Below, piece after piece: positions 34,401-45,166 of a stretch of DNA of 64,000 nt. Each line of letters opens with the position of its first letter. The stretch's first letter is position 1. The stretch is from Owenia fusiformis (Eukaryota; Annelida; Polychaeta; Sabellida; Oweniidae), in contig CAIIXF020000004.1 of NCBI GenBank assembly GCA_903813345.2, forward strand, positions 7,335,525-7,399,524. The letters run 5' to 3'. Both the position numbers and the translations under genes were made by a program. The notes beneath the pieces are model-generated. The model was given only the letters and a program-made list of their open reading frames with translations. It ran no database searches and had not been told where the DNA came from.

Positions 34401-37200
34401 TATAATAATAATCTTTATTTCAAAACTTCTAAGGCCACAGGCCTCCTAGTTACAGTTAATTTTCATACAATTTTAGACAGTGATAAGCAAAACAACTTAA
34501 ATTACAAATTAATTTTTCATTTTCAGTTGACATTAACTGTATAAATTTTACCATATCTGGTCTATAACAATAATAATCTGGCAAATACATTTTTCTTAGA
34601 GATCTGAATTTCTCACATATCATAACCATGTGGTACTCATCTCCAATAATATTTACATTTGCTGCTAAACAGAACTTACAAAACCGTAGTTCCCTGGGCA
34701 CATTATTTCTTCGACCCATTTCAATTTCTAATGAATGATTACTACATCTCAATCGAGTTAGAGCAACTCTAAATTTATTTATATTTACATAGGAAAGATA
34801 TTTTTCTCTTTCCATCACTGTTTTAATATTACAATATGTTACCATTTTTGGTAATTCTGAAAGTCTAGCAGCCCACTCTTGACAGTAAATGTCTTTTAGC
34901 CTCTGCTTGAAACTTAAAATAAAAAGGTCCACATCACCTACTTCTTTGAAAGCCCAAACATCACCAAAGCCATTTGTACACAATAACTTTCTAACATGTG
35001 TTGCCCATGTAATATGGCCTGTTGAATCAAGGTTCTCTAACATAGAATAACAATGTTTTGGGATTCTCCCATTTTCCATCTCCATATTTAGTTTTAACCA
35101 ATATTTTACACATTTTGACATATATATTGTACATAATGGGTATCGTCCACATTCCCCTAGAACTGCCTCATTTGTTGTTTGTGATGCAACTTTAAGAAAT
35201 GATTTACAAAATTTTCTTTGAACCTTTTCCACTTGGTCGTAAACTTTAAAACCCCATATTTCTGAGCCATATGTTAAAATAGGAAGCGTCAGAGAATCGA
35301 AAAGTCTGAATCCCATTTCAAATGATAATGAGCCACCTAATTTTGAGATTTGGTTTATGACATGTAGTGACTTTCCACCTTGATTGGCTAGTGTTTTGGT
35401 TGCGACTGACCAGTTTAACCTAGAAGAAATCATTAAACCCAGATATTTGTAATAAGAAACTATTTCTACATTTTTACCCTTGTATAGCCATTTTTCATCC
35501 TTTTTAACAATACCACCATTTCTAAATACAATGATTTTAGTTTTCGAAAGGTTCACATTCATGCCAAATTTATCACAAAATTCTGATAGTATATTTAGCT
35601 GATTTTGCATATTTTCAACAGTATGATTTAAAAGACCAATGTCATCTGCGTATAAAAGTATATGTACATTATCCACACTTTCTGTTACAAATATTCCTTC
35701 AATTTCTGAACATTTATACATTTTTACTAACTGTTCTAAATATAAAATGAACAGAAAAGGGCTAATCATACAACCTTGTCTTGTACCTACTTGGCACATA
35801 AATGATTGGGTAAGACCATCTGGTGTTCTAACACATGATTTTAATTTACAGTACATAGATTGTAATGTTTTGAGAAAAGCTCCATGAACATCCTCCTTAA
35901 GTAAGTTATACCACATTTGCTTATGAGGAATAGAATCAAATGCCTTGCTAAAATCAACAAATGCTATAAAACAGCGCCCTCTGGATTTACATAAATATTT
36001 TTCTACCATAGCAGAGAGACTAAATATATGATCATAAGTGCTTTTGCCTTCTTGATATGCTCCTTGATGGTCACCTATTTTGTGATTTGTTTTAGCCCAC
36101 TTAATAAATCTATTCGCTAGAACCTTTGTAAAAATCTTACCAAGTGTACAAAGTAAAGATATACCCCTGTAATTATTAACATTGTCAACTGGTGTTTTTT
36201 TTAATAATGCTGCAATGATAGCCTCGCTCCACAAATTTGGAAAGTAGCCATTTGACATGATAGAATTGAACAATAAATGAACATATGGCATTAAAGTGTC
36301 ATAACTATGTTGATACATCTCATATGTGATCCCATCTATACCATGGGCTTTCTTACTTTTTAAATTTGTAATTACATTTTCAATTTCCACTACAGATATA
36401 TTACAGTTCAGTTCATCTGGTAAATTTTGTAAACATTGATTGCAATCATTTTGGTCATGATTTTTGAGAAAGTCATCTACAACATTTTGAAAGTCTTTAT
36501 CTATATCGGAATCTGTAGTAAGCAAATTTTTGAAATACTCATACCATTCGACTGGTGAAATATGACCTTTTGTTTGAGACCCTTTTACATACTTAATCAA
36601 TTGCCATAATTTATTTACATCATTCATACAATCTCTACATTTGCTCATAAATTCATTTTCATATACCTGTTTCTTATTTCTACATAATAGCTTGAACTCT
36701 TTTTTGATTGTTATATAGGCAATTGAAGATTCATTTGATTTTGAATTCCTATAATTAAGAAGACTATTTATTTTCCTTTTCTTTAATTTTGCACAATCAC
36801 CATCCCACCAATCATCAGTTTTTGTATTTTGATTCCTCGGTTTAACTTTCATGCATTCAGCTCCATAGTTAATACATTTCACAATTTTATCAACAGCACC
36901 ATCTATGTTTCCATTTTGAATCATATCGTTAAATCCCCTTAATATATTTTGGGATGTTTGGTCACGAATTTTGCTTTTAAATATATTGACTTTATCAGGC
37001 TTCCAAATATACCTGTCATATTGTCGCATGTTTTGTTGATCATTTCTATTTGCTGAATGTAACATCAATTTGAGATCACAAGTTATTGGAAAATGATCCG
37101 TTCCCTCAGATGTATTAATATTGCCCACAGTTTAATTAAGGTCTGGACTAATCAAAACAAAGTCTTTTGAAATTCCAAACTGTATAATACAGTATCATCT
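34401..37200 (-). mobile_element. 5'-truncated non-LTR retrotransposon, copy A
   Basis: Runs on the minus strand. The 3' end at 34402-34425 carries AATAAAG followed by ATTATTATTATA, a short 3' repeat tail. The 5' end is lost within the endonuclease region at about 37200: residues like DFVLISPDLN precede an in-frame TAA (37131-37133), then the long ORF starts. It lies inside the CACTA-type element. Confidence 0.85.
34456..37128 (-). CDS. LINE reverse transcriptase ORF (endonuclease truncated), copy A
   Basis: 890 residues. It begins at the last endonuclease motif (GTDHFPI, residues 9-15). RT motifs: LWSEAIIAALLKK (299-311), FVDFSKAFDSI (390-400), TRQGCMISP (449-457) and LYADDIGLL with the catalytic DD at 495-496. 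A C-x2-C...H...C cluster (CKFCLAANVN onward) lies near the C-terminus. The RT looks intact, but with most of the endonuclease gone and a stop at the junction this copy is unlikely to move on its own. The sequence differs from the 2A-bearing LINE and belongs to another family. Confidence 0.88.
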   Translation of the reverse strand: MGNINTSEGTDHFPITCDLKLMLHSANRNDQQNMRQYDRYIWKPDKVNIFKSKIRDQTSQNILRGFNDMIQNGNIDGAVDKIVKCINYGAECMKVKPRNQNTKTDDWWDGDCAKLKKRKINSLLNYRNSKSNESSIAYITIKKEFKLLCRNKKQVYENEFMSKCRDCMNDVNKLWQLIKYVKGSQTKGHISPVEWYEYFKNLLTTDSDIDKDFQNVVDDFLKNHDQNDCNQCLQNLPDELNCNISVVEIENVITNLKSKKAHGIDGITYEMYQHSYDTLMPYVHLLFNSIMSNGYFPNLWSEAIIAALLKKTPVDNVNNYRGISLLCTLGKIFTKVLANRFIKWAKTNHKIGDHQGAYQEGKSTYDHIFSLSAMVEKYLCKSRGRCFIAFVDFSKAFDSIPHKQMWYNLLKEDVHGAFLKTLQSMYCKLKSCVRTPDGLTQSFMCQVGTRQGCMISPFLFILYLEQLVKMYKCSEIEGIFVTESVDNVHILLYADDIGLLNHTVENMQNQLNILSEFCDKFGMNVNLSKTKIIVFRNGGIVKKDEKWLYKGKNVEIVSYYKYLGLMISSRLNWSVATKTLANQGGKSLHVINQISKLGGSLSFEMGFRLFDSLTLPILTYGSEIWGFKVYDQVEKVQRKFCKSFLKVASQTTNEAVLGECGRYPLCTIYMSKCVKYWLKLNMEMENGRIPKHCYSMLENLDSTGHITWATHVRKLLCTNGFGDVWAFKEVGDVDLFILSFKQRLKDIYCQEWAARLSELPKMVTYCNIKTVMEREKYLSYVNINKFRVALTRLRCSNHSLEIEMGRRNNVPRELRFCKFCLAANVNIIGDEYHMVMICEKFRSLRKMYLPDYYCYRPDMVKFIQLMSTENEKLICNLSCFAYHCLKLYEN

Positions 37201-37763
37201 GTTTGTCATTGGTATAATCTAGTTTAATTTGTATTATACTAAAAAATGAATGTTATAATAGGAAATGATACAGGTATAATCCTGTTAAATCTGAGGTGAT
37301 ACTAAATTATATCAACTGATATTGGAATATATTTTTGTATAATTTAGTCAGATGTTTTAATTTTGAATGATATTATTTGTGATACTGGATTAAACAACAG
37401 ATTAAACATTAATATAAGATGTTATCATACATATTAATCAAGGGATTTTACATAGTGTTTGTGGTTGAAAAAAATCGTAATTTTATAAGTTTTAAAATCG
37501 GAGGTTTAACGAAAACGAAGGAATCTATGCAACCATCTTGAATGAAGCTAACTGCAGTTAGAGTTATCCATCTGTGGAACAGTGGTAATGCAGTCTATCA
37601 GCCAAGTCCTCGGTAGAAATACAACTACATACATTCCGTCTCGCATTATTGGTTACCGAAACAAAGAATAAATCTTAGAAAAGCGATTGTATTATCAAAT
37701 ATTCTGTTTTCAAAGTTATAGTTACAGGATCGATTAAAATATTGCTATTGTACCAAAAGTAGC

Positions 37764-37835
37764 CTCCCCGGCGGGGAATCGAACCCCGGTCTCCCGCGTG
37801 ACAGGCGGGGATACTCACCACTATACTACCGAGGA
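37764..37835 (-). tRNA. tRNA-Asp(GTC)
   Basis: Identical in sequence to the gene at 28679. The T-run downstream is T4 (CTACTTTTGG). The -16 position reads TATTCTA instead of TATTATA. Confidence 0.94.
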
Positions 37836-38470
37836 CTTGGCTGGTAGAATACATTACCGCTTTTCCACAGGTGGATGACTCTAACTGCAGTATTCTTTAT
37901 TCAAGATGGTTGCCGAAGTTCTTTCGCGTTCGATAAACCTCCGATTTCAGATAAACTAAATTGAATCTGGTTTTCAAATGTTTCGCCATGCAAATTAATA
38001 AAGCTACGATGGTAAATGACCTCAAATAAATGCTCAAACAATCGCGATATTGGAGAATTTTAAAGAATTGGCTTTACTTAGAATGACTCTAAGTGAAGTT
38101 GATGATGACGTAATGATGACGTGGATCATCAACTTCAATTAGAAGCCATTTTCTTTAAAATGCTCTAATATTGCGGGTGTTTGGGCATTCATTTGTGGTT
38201 GAAAACAATCGTAGTTTTATAAGTTTTAAAATAGGAGGTTTAACGAAAACGAAAGAATCTATGTGCAACCATTTTTGAATGAAGCTAACTGCAGTTAGAG
38301 TTATCCATCTGTGGAACAGTGGTAATGCAGTCTATCAGCCAAGTCCTCGGTAGAAATACAACTTCATACACTGAATAAAACTTAGAAACGCGATTGTATA
38401 ATCAAATATTCTGTTTTCAAAGTTATAGTTACAGAATCGATTAAAATATTGCTATTGTACCAAAAGTAGC

Positions 38471-38542
38471 CTCCCCGGCGGGGAATCGAACCCCGGTCTC
38501 CCGCGTGACAGGCGGGGATACTCACCACTATACTACCGAGGA
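38471..38542 (-). tRNA. tRNA-Asp(GTC)
   Basis: Intact 72-base gene 707 bp from the previous one, T4 terminator. Its 5' flank is cut 70 bases upstream by the TTAA-site insertion, leaving the conserved ACTGCAGT block in place. Confidence 0.94.
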
Positions 38543-38611
38543 CTTGGCTGGTAGAACACATTACCGCTTTTGCAAAGCTGGATGACTCTAACTGCAGTAT
38601 TCTTTATTTAA

Positions 38612-40790
38612 AGATACTCTATTGAGACTTCTCTGTGGCATTTTTTCTTTATTCCTTTTTGTTTTGAATTTTTAACACCATAACATTAACTAACTACTCA
38701 ATATGCAACTTTTCACCACGTAGAATTTTAAAATATTAAGTTTGAAAATTCCATTTTTATAATGGAGCTCAATGGGAAAAACTACATAATTTGAATTATT
38801 TTCAAACGTAGCGGCGCGATTTTGATAAAATTGACAGATATAATAAATATAGGTAAGACGAAATGTTTGATGAAAAATGAAGAAAATTCACCGTCCTGGT
38901 TACGCAAACTATAGAAAAATCTGAAATAATCATAAAAACCTGTAAAAATAGATTGAAGGGGGTGATATTCATTTCTAATGTGCCTTTCACTACTACAGGG
39001 TAACCATAATTTTGGTACTGATTTGATTTTTCAATGAAAATCATTTCTATAGTGTATACGTAGTCAGTTTAAGTAATACAATTGCTATATTTCTTTACTG
39101 AACAGTGCAATCATTTATTTATTTATCAACAGTAATGCAAACTACATATTATACAGTTAGTAAAATATTAAAATAATTCTATTTAAATTAAAGTATTGAG
39201 ATGATACTTAAATAATTACATATTATATTGATAGGCATATTATATTATAGGATTTAAGCCAATGACTCAATGCATTGTAGATGATTAAATTTAACATATG
39301 TCCTGATTCTAGACTATGAACGAGGGTGGTAGTCCGAATTCAAAGCCTAGACTAGAAGACATAAGTGAATTGAAGCATCCACTATTCATTGAATCATGTG
39401 CTTTAATTCAATTTCACACATTGCAAAATATTTTTTACAATTTCACTTAACAAAATGATATTTTTTCAAAGATATGTTGTACTTTTAGAATCATTTGCTT
39501 CAAAGAATTGAACTATGGCGGCCTTTACTCGTTATTTTACGATTTTTGCTGTAACTCGAAAAGTAGTCGAGCGATTTTGTTCATATTTGGTATATGAATA
39601 TTATAAGCATGGCACACTGTCTAATGACTCTTCTGGTAGAAGGCGGCTATTTTAACGTATTTTACTATAACACGAAAAGTAGTGGAGCGATTTTGTTCAT
39701 ATTTGGTATGTGAATACTATAAGCATGGCACACTGTCTAATGACACTTTTGGTAGAAGGCAGCCATTTTGAAAAATGGCCGTCATTTTAACGTATTTTAC
39801 TATAACTCAAAAATAGTAGAGCGATTTTGTGAATTCTATAAGCGTGGCACACTGTCTAATGACACTTTTGGTAGAAGGTGGCCATTTTGAAAAATGGCTG
39901 CCATTTTTGCTGTATACTTTGTTTGTAAAAAAAAACTGCCAGTCATGGCTGTTCGATGGGATTTGCTACACTTTGGTGTTGCTGTTGTCTAGTTGAAGGA
40001 TGGATGGACGGACAAATGGAGGGGTCTCTTTAGCGTATCCCCTAATCTTCGTTAGATTGAACAATTGTGAATATGGTTTGTTGGACAAATAAAACTGATT
40101 GAATGTCTAAAAGCAAATAATGAAGTGGTAATTTATTTAAAATCATTAAAATCTCAAACATGCTTGCTTTGGTCTAGTCACTTAATTCCTAAATGTCCCG
40201 TAATTAGTATCTATATACCTTGCAGTGAAGGAGTTAAATCATTGGGATATGAATAAATCATGCAAAACATATTTTGTACATATTTCTCATCATTTAGGGT
40301 TACCCAGTAGTTTACAAGCTGACCTTTGCAAAATATATTTCACTTACTATCCTCATTAGCTATCACGCTATCTAGTTTCTTTCCAAATTGGCCTGAATTG
40401 CCTGGTTTATTGGTTTTAGCGAACCGTCCATTTCGTCGAACCATCATTTTGCTAATGTTGTTTGTGATGAATATACAATATTCAGTTACATATAACTGTA
40501 CAGCAACTTTATGCAAGGGAAGCTAATTGTGCGAGAGCACATAAAGTACACGAAGTATTGACCCACTTGTCTCAGTGAATCTTATAAACAGTGCATAAAG
40601 TTTTTTCTATGCAATGATTGGCTCACAGTTACTTATAGTGGAAGGTATTTTATTTCTATGCAGTGTGGAATAGAGTGTATAAACTTTTACAGTTTCAAGC
40701 AGGTTTTAGTGTTTTCTGACCAATGATATATTCAGACTTATTCATTTCACGATTATGTAATACTGACCTACATATCTGTATAGCATATCT
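38612..40790. mobile_element. 2.18-kb TTAA-site DNA element, copy A
   Basis: TTAA on both sides (38608-38611, 40791-40794). Other tRNA modules have the empty site TTTATTTAAGATGG. Ends AGATACTCTATTGAG and CTGTATAGCATATCT are imperfectly inverted. The TTAA target suggests piggyBac or Kolobok-type integration. No transposase is visible. An 80-codon and a 66-codon ORF lack support. Confidence 0.72.
39530..39920. repeat. three ~130-bp imperfect tandem repeats
   Basis: The unit contains GAGCGATTTTGTTCATATTT and AAGCATGGCACACTGTCTAA, followed by GGTAGAAGG. It lies within the TTAA-site element and is repeated in copy B at about 58264-58654. Confidence 0.85.
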
Positions 40791-40962
40791 TTAAGGTGGT
40801 TGCCGAAATTCTTTCGCGTTCGATTAACCTCCGATTTCAGCTAAACTAAATTGAAAATGTTTCGCCATGCAAATTAATAAAGCTACGATGGTAAATGACC
40901 TCAAATAACAATCGCGATATTGGAGAATTTTAAAGAATTGGCTTTACTTAGAATGACTTTAA

Positions 40963-42220
40963 TATGAGGCCTAAAATTGTCTGCTTGTTGGCCAGAGACC
41001 AATATTCTAGCAGAATTTGAGAACAGAATCGATTTTTTTCGTTCTGCGTAGGGCAAACAATGATTTGAAATCACTTTCAACCATTCTGCGAGTATAAGAA
41101 TGGTCATAAGAGGCCCTTGGAGGGTCATGAATGAAAGAAAGCCCTCTGAAATTCCGTCAAAATTGCAGGTTATCTCTTCATTTTTTGCTAAAATTACATG
41201 ATTTTCAGGGCCCATATCTCAGTGAAATTGCTACAATGTAGCGATTTTTCATCTTTACAGGCTAGATAAACGTGTCAGGTCGACAAAAACAGTAAGCATG
41301 TGTGATTTTTAAATTGCTACATTGTAGCAATATTTATTTCAAAATACAGGTGTGAGGGAAACTGCAATTTAGTTAGATTTGGGCGAAAATGGCCAAATTT
41401 CAGTCAAAATCCTCGGGACACAGGGCCTTTGTCTTAGATTTAGTCAATGATGCAACTCTTAGTAGAAGGTGTGCCATATAGGGAACGAAAGCTGTTTGTC
41501 AGACGTATCATTTTCTTCAATAAACTCAGAGATAGTCAGGTTAGATTTGTGACGTCACAGTGGCAAAGTTAGACTAGCATATTTAGACGTATTTGGGGTA
41601 GGGCAAATTAACCCTTTCTAGCCTAATTGGATACGTTTTTCACATATTCAGCCAGTTCCGACGTTTTTATGCATTTTTGAACTAGAAATGATATTTTCTG
41701 CCAAAAAAATTTGCAGAGACAAAAATCAGTGTGATGTCATAAAACATTAAGGTATGAGGCTCCATATCCATCCGCCAAAAGGTATGACCCCTATATAGTC
41801 CATTTAAAAACTCGTAGTATTGTTCTAAATAACGCCATAGTTGGCTTCTAGGGTACCTAGTATGCCACTATTTTGTATCAAAATAAGGAGGAGGAGTTCA
41901 ACTTTCATTTGAATTACGAAAATAGCGATGTAGGTCAAAAATAGTTCCGACGTGAGCATGTTTACTACGCGTTTGCCCATCATATCAGAATTAAGGAAGT
42001 GGTAGCAAACGCGAGTCACAAGAAATGGACGCTGATATCTCAAAAAGTAACCTGACTCCCTATAATTTGATGTAGATCAATCGAACCCCTATATGAACAG
42101 GTACATTTTGATATATAACACTATGGGGGGTAAGCGTTTTACAGTTGGTCACGAACGCTATATGTGCAAAGTATTGTTATGAATTTTCGAATTTGGTGTT
42201 GGATTACGGTACTCATACCC
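40963..42220. mobile_element. 1.26-kb insertion in a tRNA flank, copy A
   Basis: Interrupts the flank sequence GAATGACTCTAAGTGAAGTTG present in other modules. TAA occurs at both edges (40960-40962, 42221-42223). Ends TATGAGG and CTCATACCC are weakly inverted. A TAA duplication would fit a PIF/Harbinger-type element, but evidence is thin. The 104- and 72-codon ORFs inside have no domains. Confidence 0.55.
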
Positions 42221-42791
42221 TAAGTGAAGTTGATGATGACGTAATGATGACGTAGATCATCAACTTCAGTTAGAAGCCATTTTCTTTAAAATGCTCTAAT
42301 TTTGCGGGTGTTTGGGCATTCATTTGTGGTTGAAAACAATCGTAGTTTTATAAGTTTTAAAATCGGAGGTTTAACGAAAACGAAAGAATCTATGCAACCA
42401 TCTTGAATGAAGCTAACTGCAGTTAGAGTTATCCATCTGTGGAACAGTGGTAATGCAGTCTATCAGCCAAGTCCTCGGTAGAAATACAACTACATACATT
42501 CCGTCTCGTATTATTGGTTACCGAAACAAAGAATAAATCTTAGAAAAGCGATTGTATTATCAAATATTCTGTTTTCAAAGTTATAGTTACAGAATCGATT
42601 AAAATATTGCTATTGTACCAAAAGTAGCCTCCCCGGCGGGGAACAACCACCTTGAATGAAGCTAACTGCAGTTAGAGTTATCCATCTGCGGAACAGTGGT
42701 AATCAGGTAATGTAGTCTATAAGCCAAGTCCTCGGTAGAAATACAACTACATACATTCCGTCTCGTATTTTTGGTTACCGAAACAAACAAT
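42221..42791. repeat. rearranged tRNA-Asp flank module
   Basis: A plus-strand 5' flank with truncated head, then 3' flank up to the tRNA 3' end, which breaks off and joins another flank (ACAACCACCTTGAATG). This looks like a deletion or fold-back recombination product. Confidence 0.75.
42629..42642 (-). pseudogene. 14-base tRNA-Asp 3' remnant
   Basis: Only CTCCCCGGCGGGGA of the gene remains before the breakpoint. Same structure at 61374-61387 in copy B. Confidence 0.8.
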
Positions 42792-44804
42792 GGAGAGGTT
42801 AAGCTTTGCATATATAATCGAAACTGAACCTGTACGTATCACTCGACCATCACACTACCCTACCTCGATAGCGCATGCGCGAATTTTTGGGCTTTCAACC
42901 ACGTCGCTTTTGAGTATTTCGACTGCTTAGTCAAAAGGTTAATACGTTTGGTGCTCGGAGTGAGTCAATATTGCTATTCGCTGAACTTGAGTGGTGCAAT
43001 AGTGAAGTCCATGTTCCAAGTTATATGATAGTTGAAGAAAGAATGTAAATAATATCGTTTTAAATTTTAAAATATTTGATATGTCATAGTACACGGTACA
43101 CAGATGCAAAAGTTGATCAATACAGGGTACAAGGAATGTAAATTGCTCAATAGTACAGGGAGCGAGAAAGTAAGCTGATTATACAGACATACTATGTCCC
43201 GATCTCATGTACATTTACGTTACAAACAGTGAAAATAATGCTAAAAAGGCCGCCTGTTGATGCTTTGAGGTGTCATCAATTGTTATTTAATCCAAATAAA
43301 GTAAACATTATTTTGTAGATTTAGACACGGGCTTTCAGGTCGTATACTAGTATGCATTTTAGTCATTAAAGAACGCTAGATTATACGTGTTACTAGGGTA
43401 TCAATTTAAAATGAAATAACGAAATTAAATATGAACACGTTAATGATAAATGACTATCCGCTATCAGGATTAATGACTATCCGCTATATTCAGAATAATT
43501 AAAATTGCCTAAACTACATGTGAAGAATCGTTCTATATAATCCTTGAATGGTCTAATTCACTACCGTCCTCAAAAAAACGATCATTTAAAATATTTTATT
43601 CAAAATACCACCATGCCACGACTTGAGAGCATTTTGTTCTTCACGATTTGCTGTAGCGCTGATATGACATCGTATTTCTCTATAATTGTTAAAAAAAACT
43701 AATACCAGATCGATGTAGTCTTATATGACGTGTTGAATGTCAGATGTTTTTGGATGGTATCTGCTCCAGTGATTTTGCATTTAATCATTAAACGCTCATC
43801 ACAAGACACCTCGAAACAAACATTATCCTCTTTGTGACAAGAGGAAAAATGTTTCACAACATGTTATGCCTTACGGCAAAGTAAAGATACATTTCTGGGA
43901 CGACGTTTTTTGCATCTTAAGATTTTAGAAAAACAATTAATTCACAAAAACACAGTTGAATAACATACTGGAAAACGTATCCACATATAACACGATGACA
44001 GGCAGTTTAAATAACAGTTAACTGGTTTTTTGTTACATATCAATGTAACATTTTCGAAGGGAAACTTACATGTTCCCTGTACGTTGATAGATTTACTGAA
44101 ATGTATCGTGTATTGCATTGAGTTTTGCTTCACTGCGCCCACTATTATCTATCTTTGCCTATAGTGTTTTTTTGCCAACATTATTCTACAAACTGCTTGA
44201 TTAATCAATTCAATGTCTGGTAGAATACTAGAAATAAATATAAAATGTATTTTACGTTCAGAAATATGGAATTAAACCCACGTCCTCCATTTGCAACTTA
44301 GCTGTACCCTGTTTCCCTTTTAAACGTGGTCACGTGGTAGGGTAGTGTGACCATATACAAATTCATGTAGCCTTCTCATATAAATAGCCGTTCAAATCCA
44401 GTGTTTGTTTAGACTACACCATAGCGTGTAATGATTCTATAGTATGTCATTGATGCGGTTTTATAGCTGGTTTTCTAATACATAATTTAAACGAGCTCGT
44501 TTCGTAAGATTTTTGGCGCTAAATCATGCATGACATACATCATCGTGTTCAGCAAGAATTCAACTGTGCATCGAAATCAAAATTGACACCATAGTGTTCA
44601 ATAGACACGAGTTAAATGGTTCCCGTTGACCCAACGTCAAATATTCAAATCTCCCGTTCTAAACCCGAAACTCTGAAGCTGAAAGAGTATCTGAAGTAGA
44701 CTAAGCGCGCATAAAACTATGAGCGCTCGATACATTCCTTTGTTAATTTTTGTACTTTGCGTTCACGGTTACGTTGTGAAAAACATCGTTAGCTTAACCT
44801 CTCC
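42792..44804. mobile_element. GGAGAGG element ('E'), copy A, split by a second element
   Basis: Termini GGAGAGGTTAAGC and GCTTAACCTCTCC. The host 3' flank reads ACAATAAA when empty and ACAAT...AATAAA here, so the target duplication is AAT. Without the nested insertion the element is about 509 bp. Non-autonomous; superfamily unassigned. Confidence 0.85.
42851..44349. mobile_element. 1.5-kb element ('F') nested in E, copy A
   Basis: Perfect 14-base termini CACACTACCCTACC and GGTAGGGTAGTGTG. ACCAT is duplicated (42846-42850 and 44350-44354). The uninterrupted E copy at 45167 shows the empty site TCGACCATATAC. Interior 1.47 kb without a supported ORF. Confidence 0.88.
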
Positions 44805-44901
44805 AATAAAATTTAGAAACGCGATTGTATTATCAAATATTCTGTTTTCAAAGTTATAGTTACAGAATCGATTAAAATATTGCTATTGTACCAAAAGTAG
44901 C

Positions 44902-44973
44902 CTCCCCGGCGGGGAATCGAACCCCGGTCTCCCGCGTGACAGGCGGGGATACTCACCACTATACTACCGAGGA
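44902..44973 (-). tRNA. tRNA-Asp(GTC)
   Basis: Intact 72-base gene with T4 terminator. The E element lies about 97 bases downstream of its 3' end, and the 5' flank is rearranged about 110 bases upstream (CCTCCCGTGTAGTC). Confidence 0.94.
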
Positions 44974-45166
44974 CTTGGCTGGTAGAACACATTACCGCTT
45001 TTGCACAGGTGGATGACTCTAACTGCAGTATTCTTTATTTAAGATGGTTGCCGAAATTCTTTCGCGTTCGATAAACCTCCCGTGTAGTCTATAAGCCAAG
45101 TCCTCGGTAGAAATACAACTACATACATTCCGTCTCGTATTTTCGGTTACCGAAACAAACAATGGA

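Larger units (their letters stand above)
29105..37457. mobile_element. 8.35-kb CACTA (EnSpm/CMC)-type element, copy A, with nested insertions
   Basis: Termini CACTATGTAAAAT at the left and ATTTTACATAGTG at the right; TTT on both sides (29102-29104, 37458-37460). Neighbouring tRNA modules show the empty site CATTCATTTGTGGTTG. CACTA ends plus a 3-base duplication define this superfamily. Subterminal regions repeat TATAATACAGTAT / TATAATC / TTTAATCTG motifs, also typical. No transposase ORF is found; the interior holds a LINE fragment and MITEs, so the element is non-autonomous. Confidence 0.8.
37458..38611. repeat. two tRNA-Asp flank modules, copy A
   Basis: Two consecutive inverted pairs, each with a truncated plus-strand head (AGCCAAGTCCTCGGTAG then AAATACAAC) and an intact minus-strand tRNA. 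The right edge is interrupted by the TTAA-site element. Confidence 0.8.

Noticed and set aside
34456-37128. Host gene for a reverse transcriptase-like protein
   Set aside because: It has LINE-type order of motifs, a 3' repeat tail, 5' truncation and a broken duplicate, so it is a retrotransposon.
40901-41215. 104-codon ORF
   Set aside because: Spans the boundary of a tRNA flank and an insertion; no domain; duplicated only with the whole block.
41560-41572. TGACGTCA as a functional CRE
   Set aside because: Perfect 8-base site but inside an anonymous insertion and without a nearby gene; expected by chance in a window of this size.
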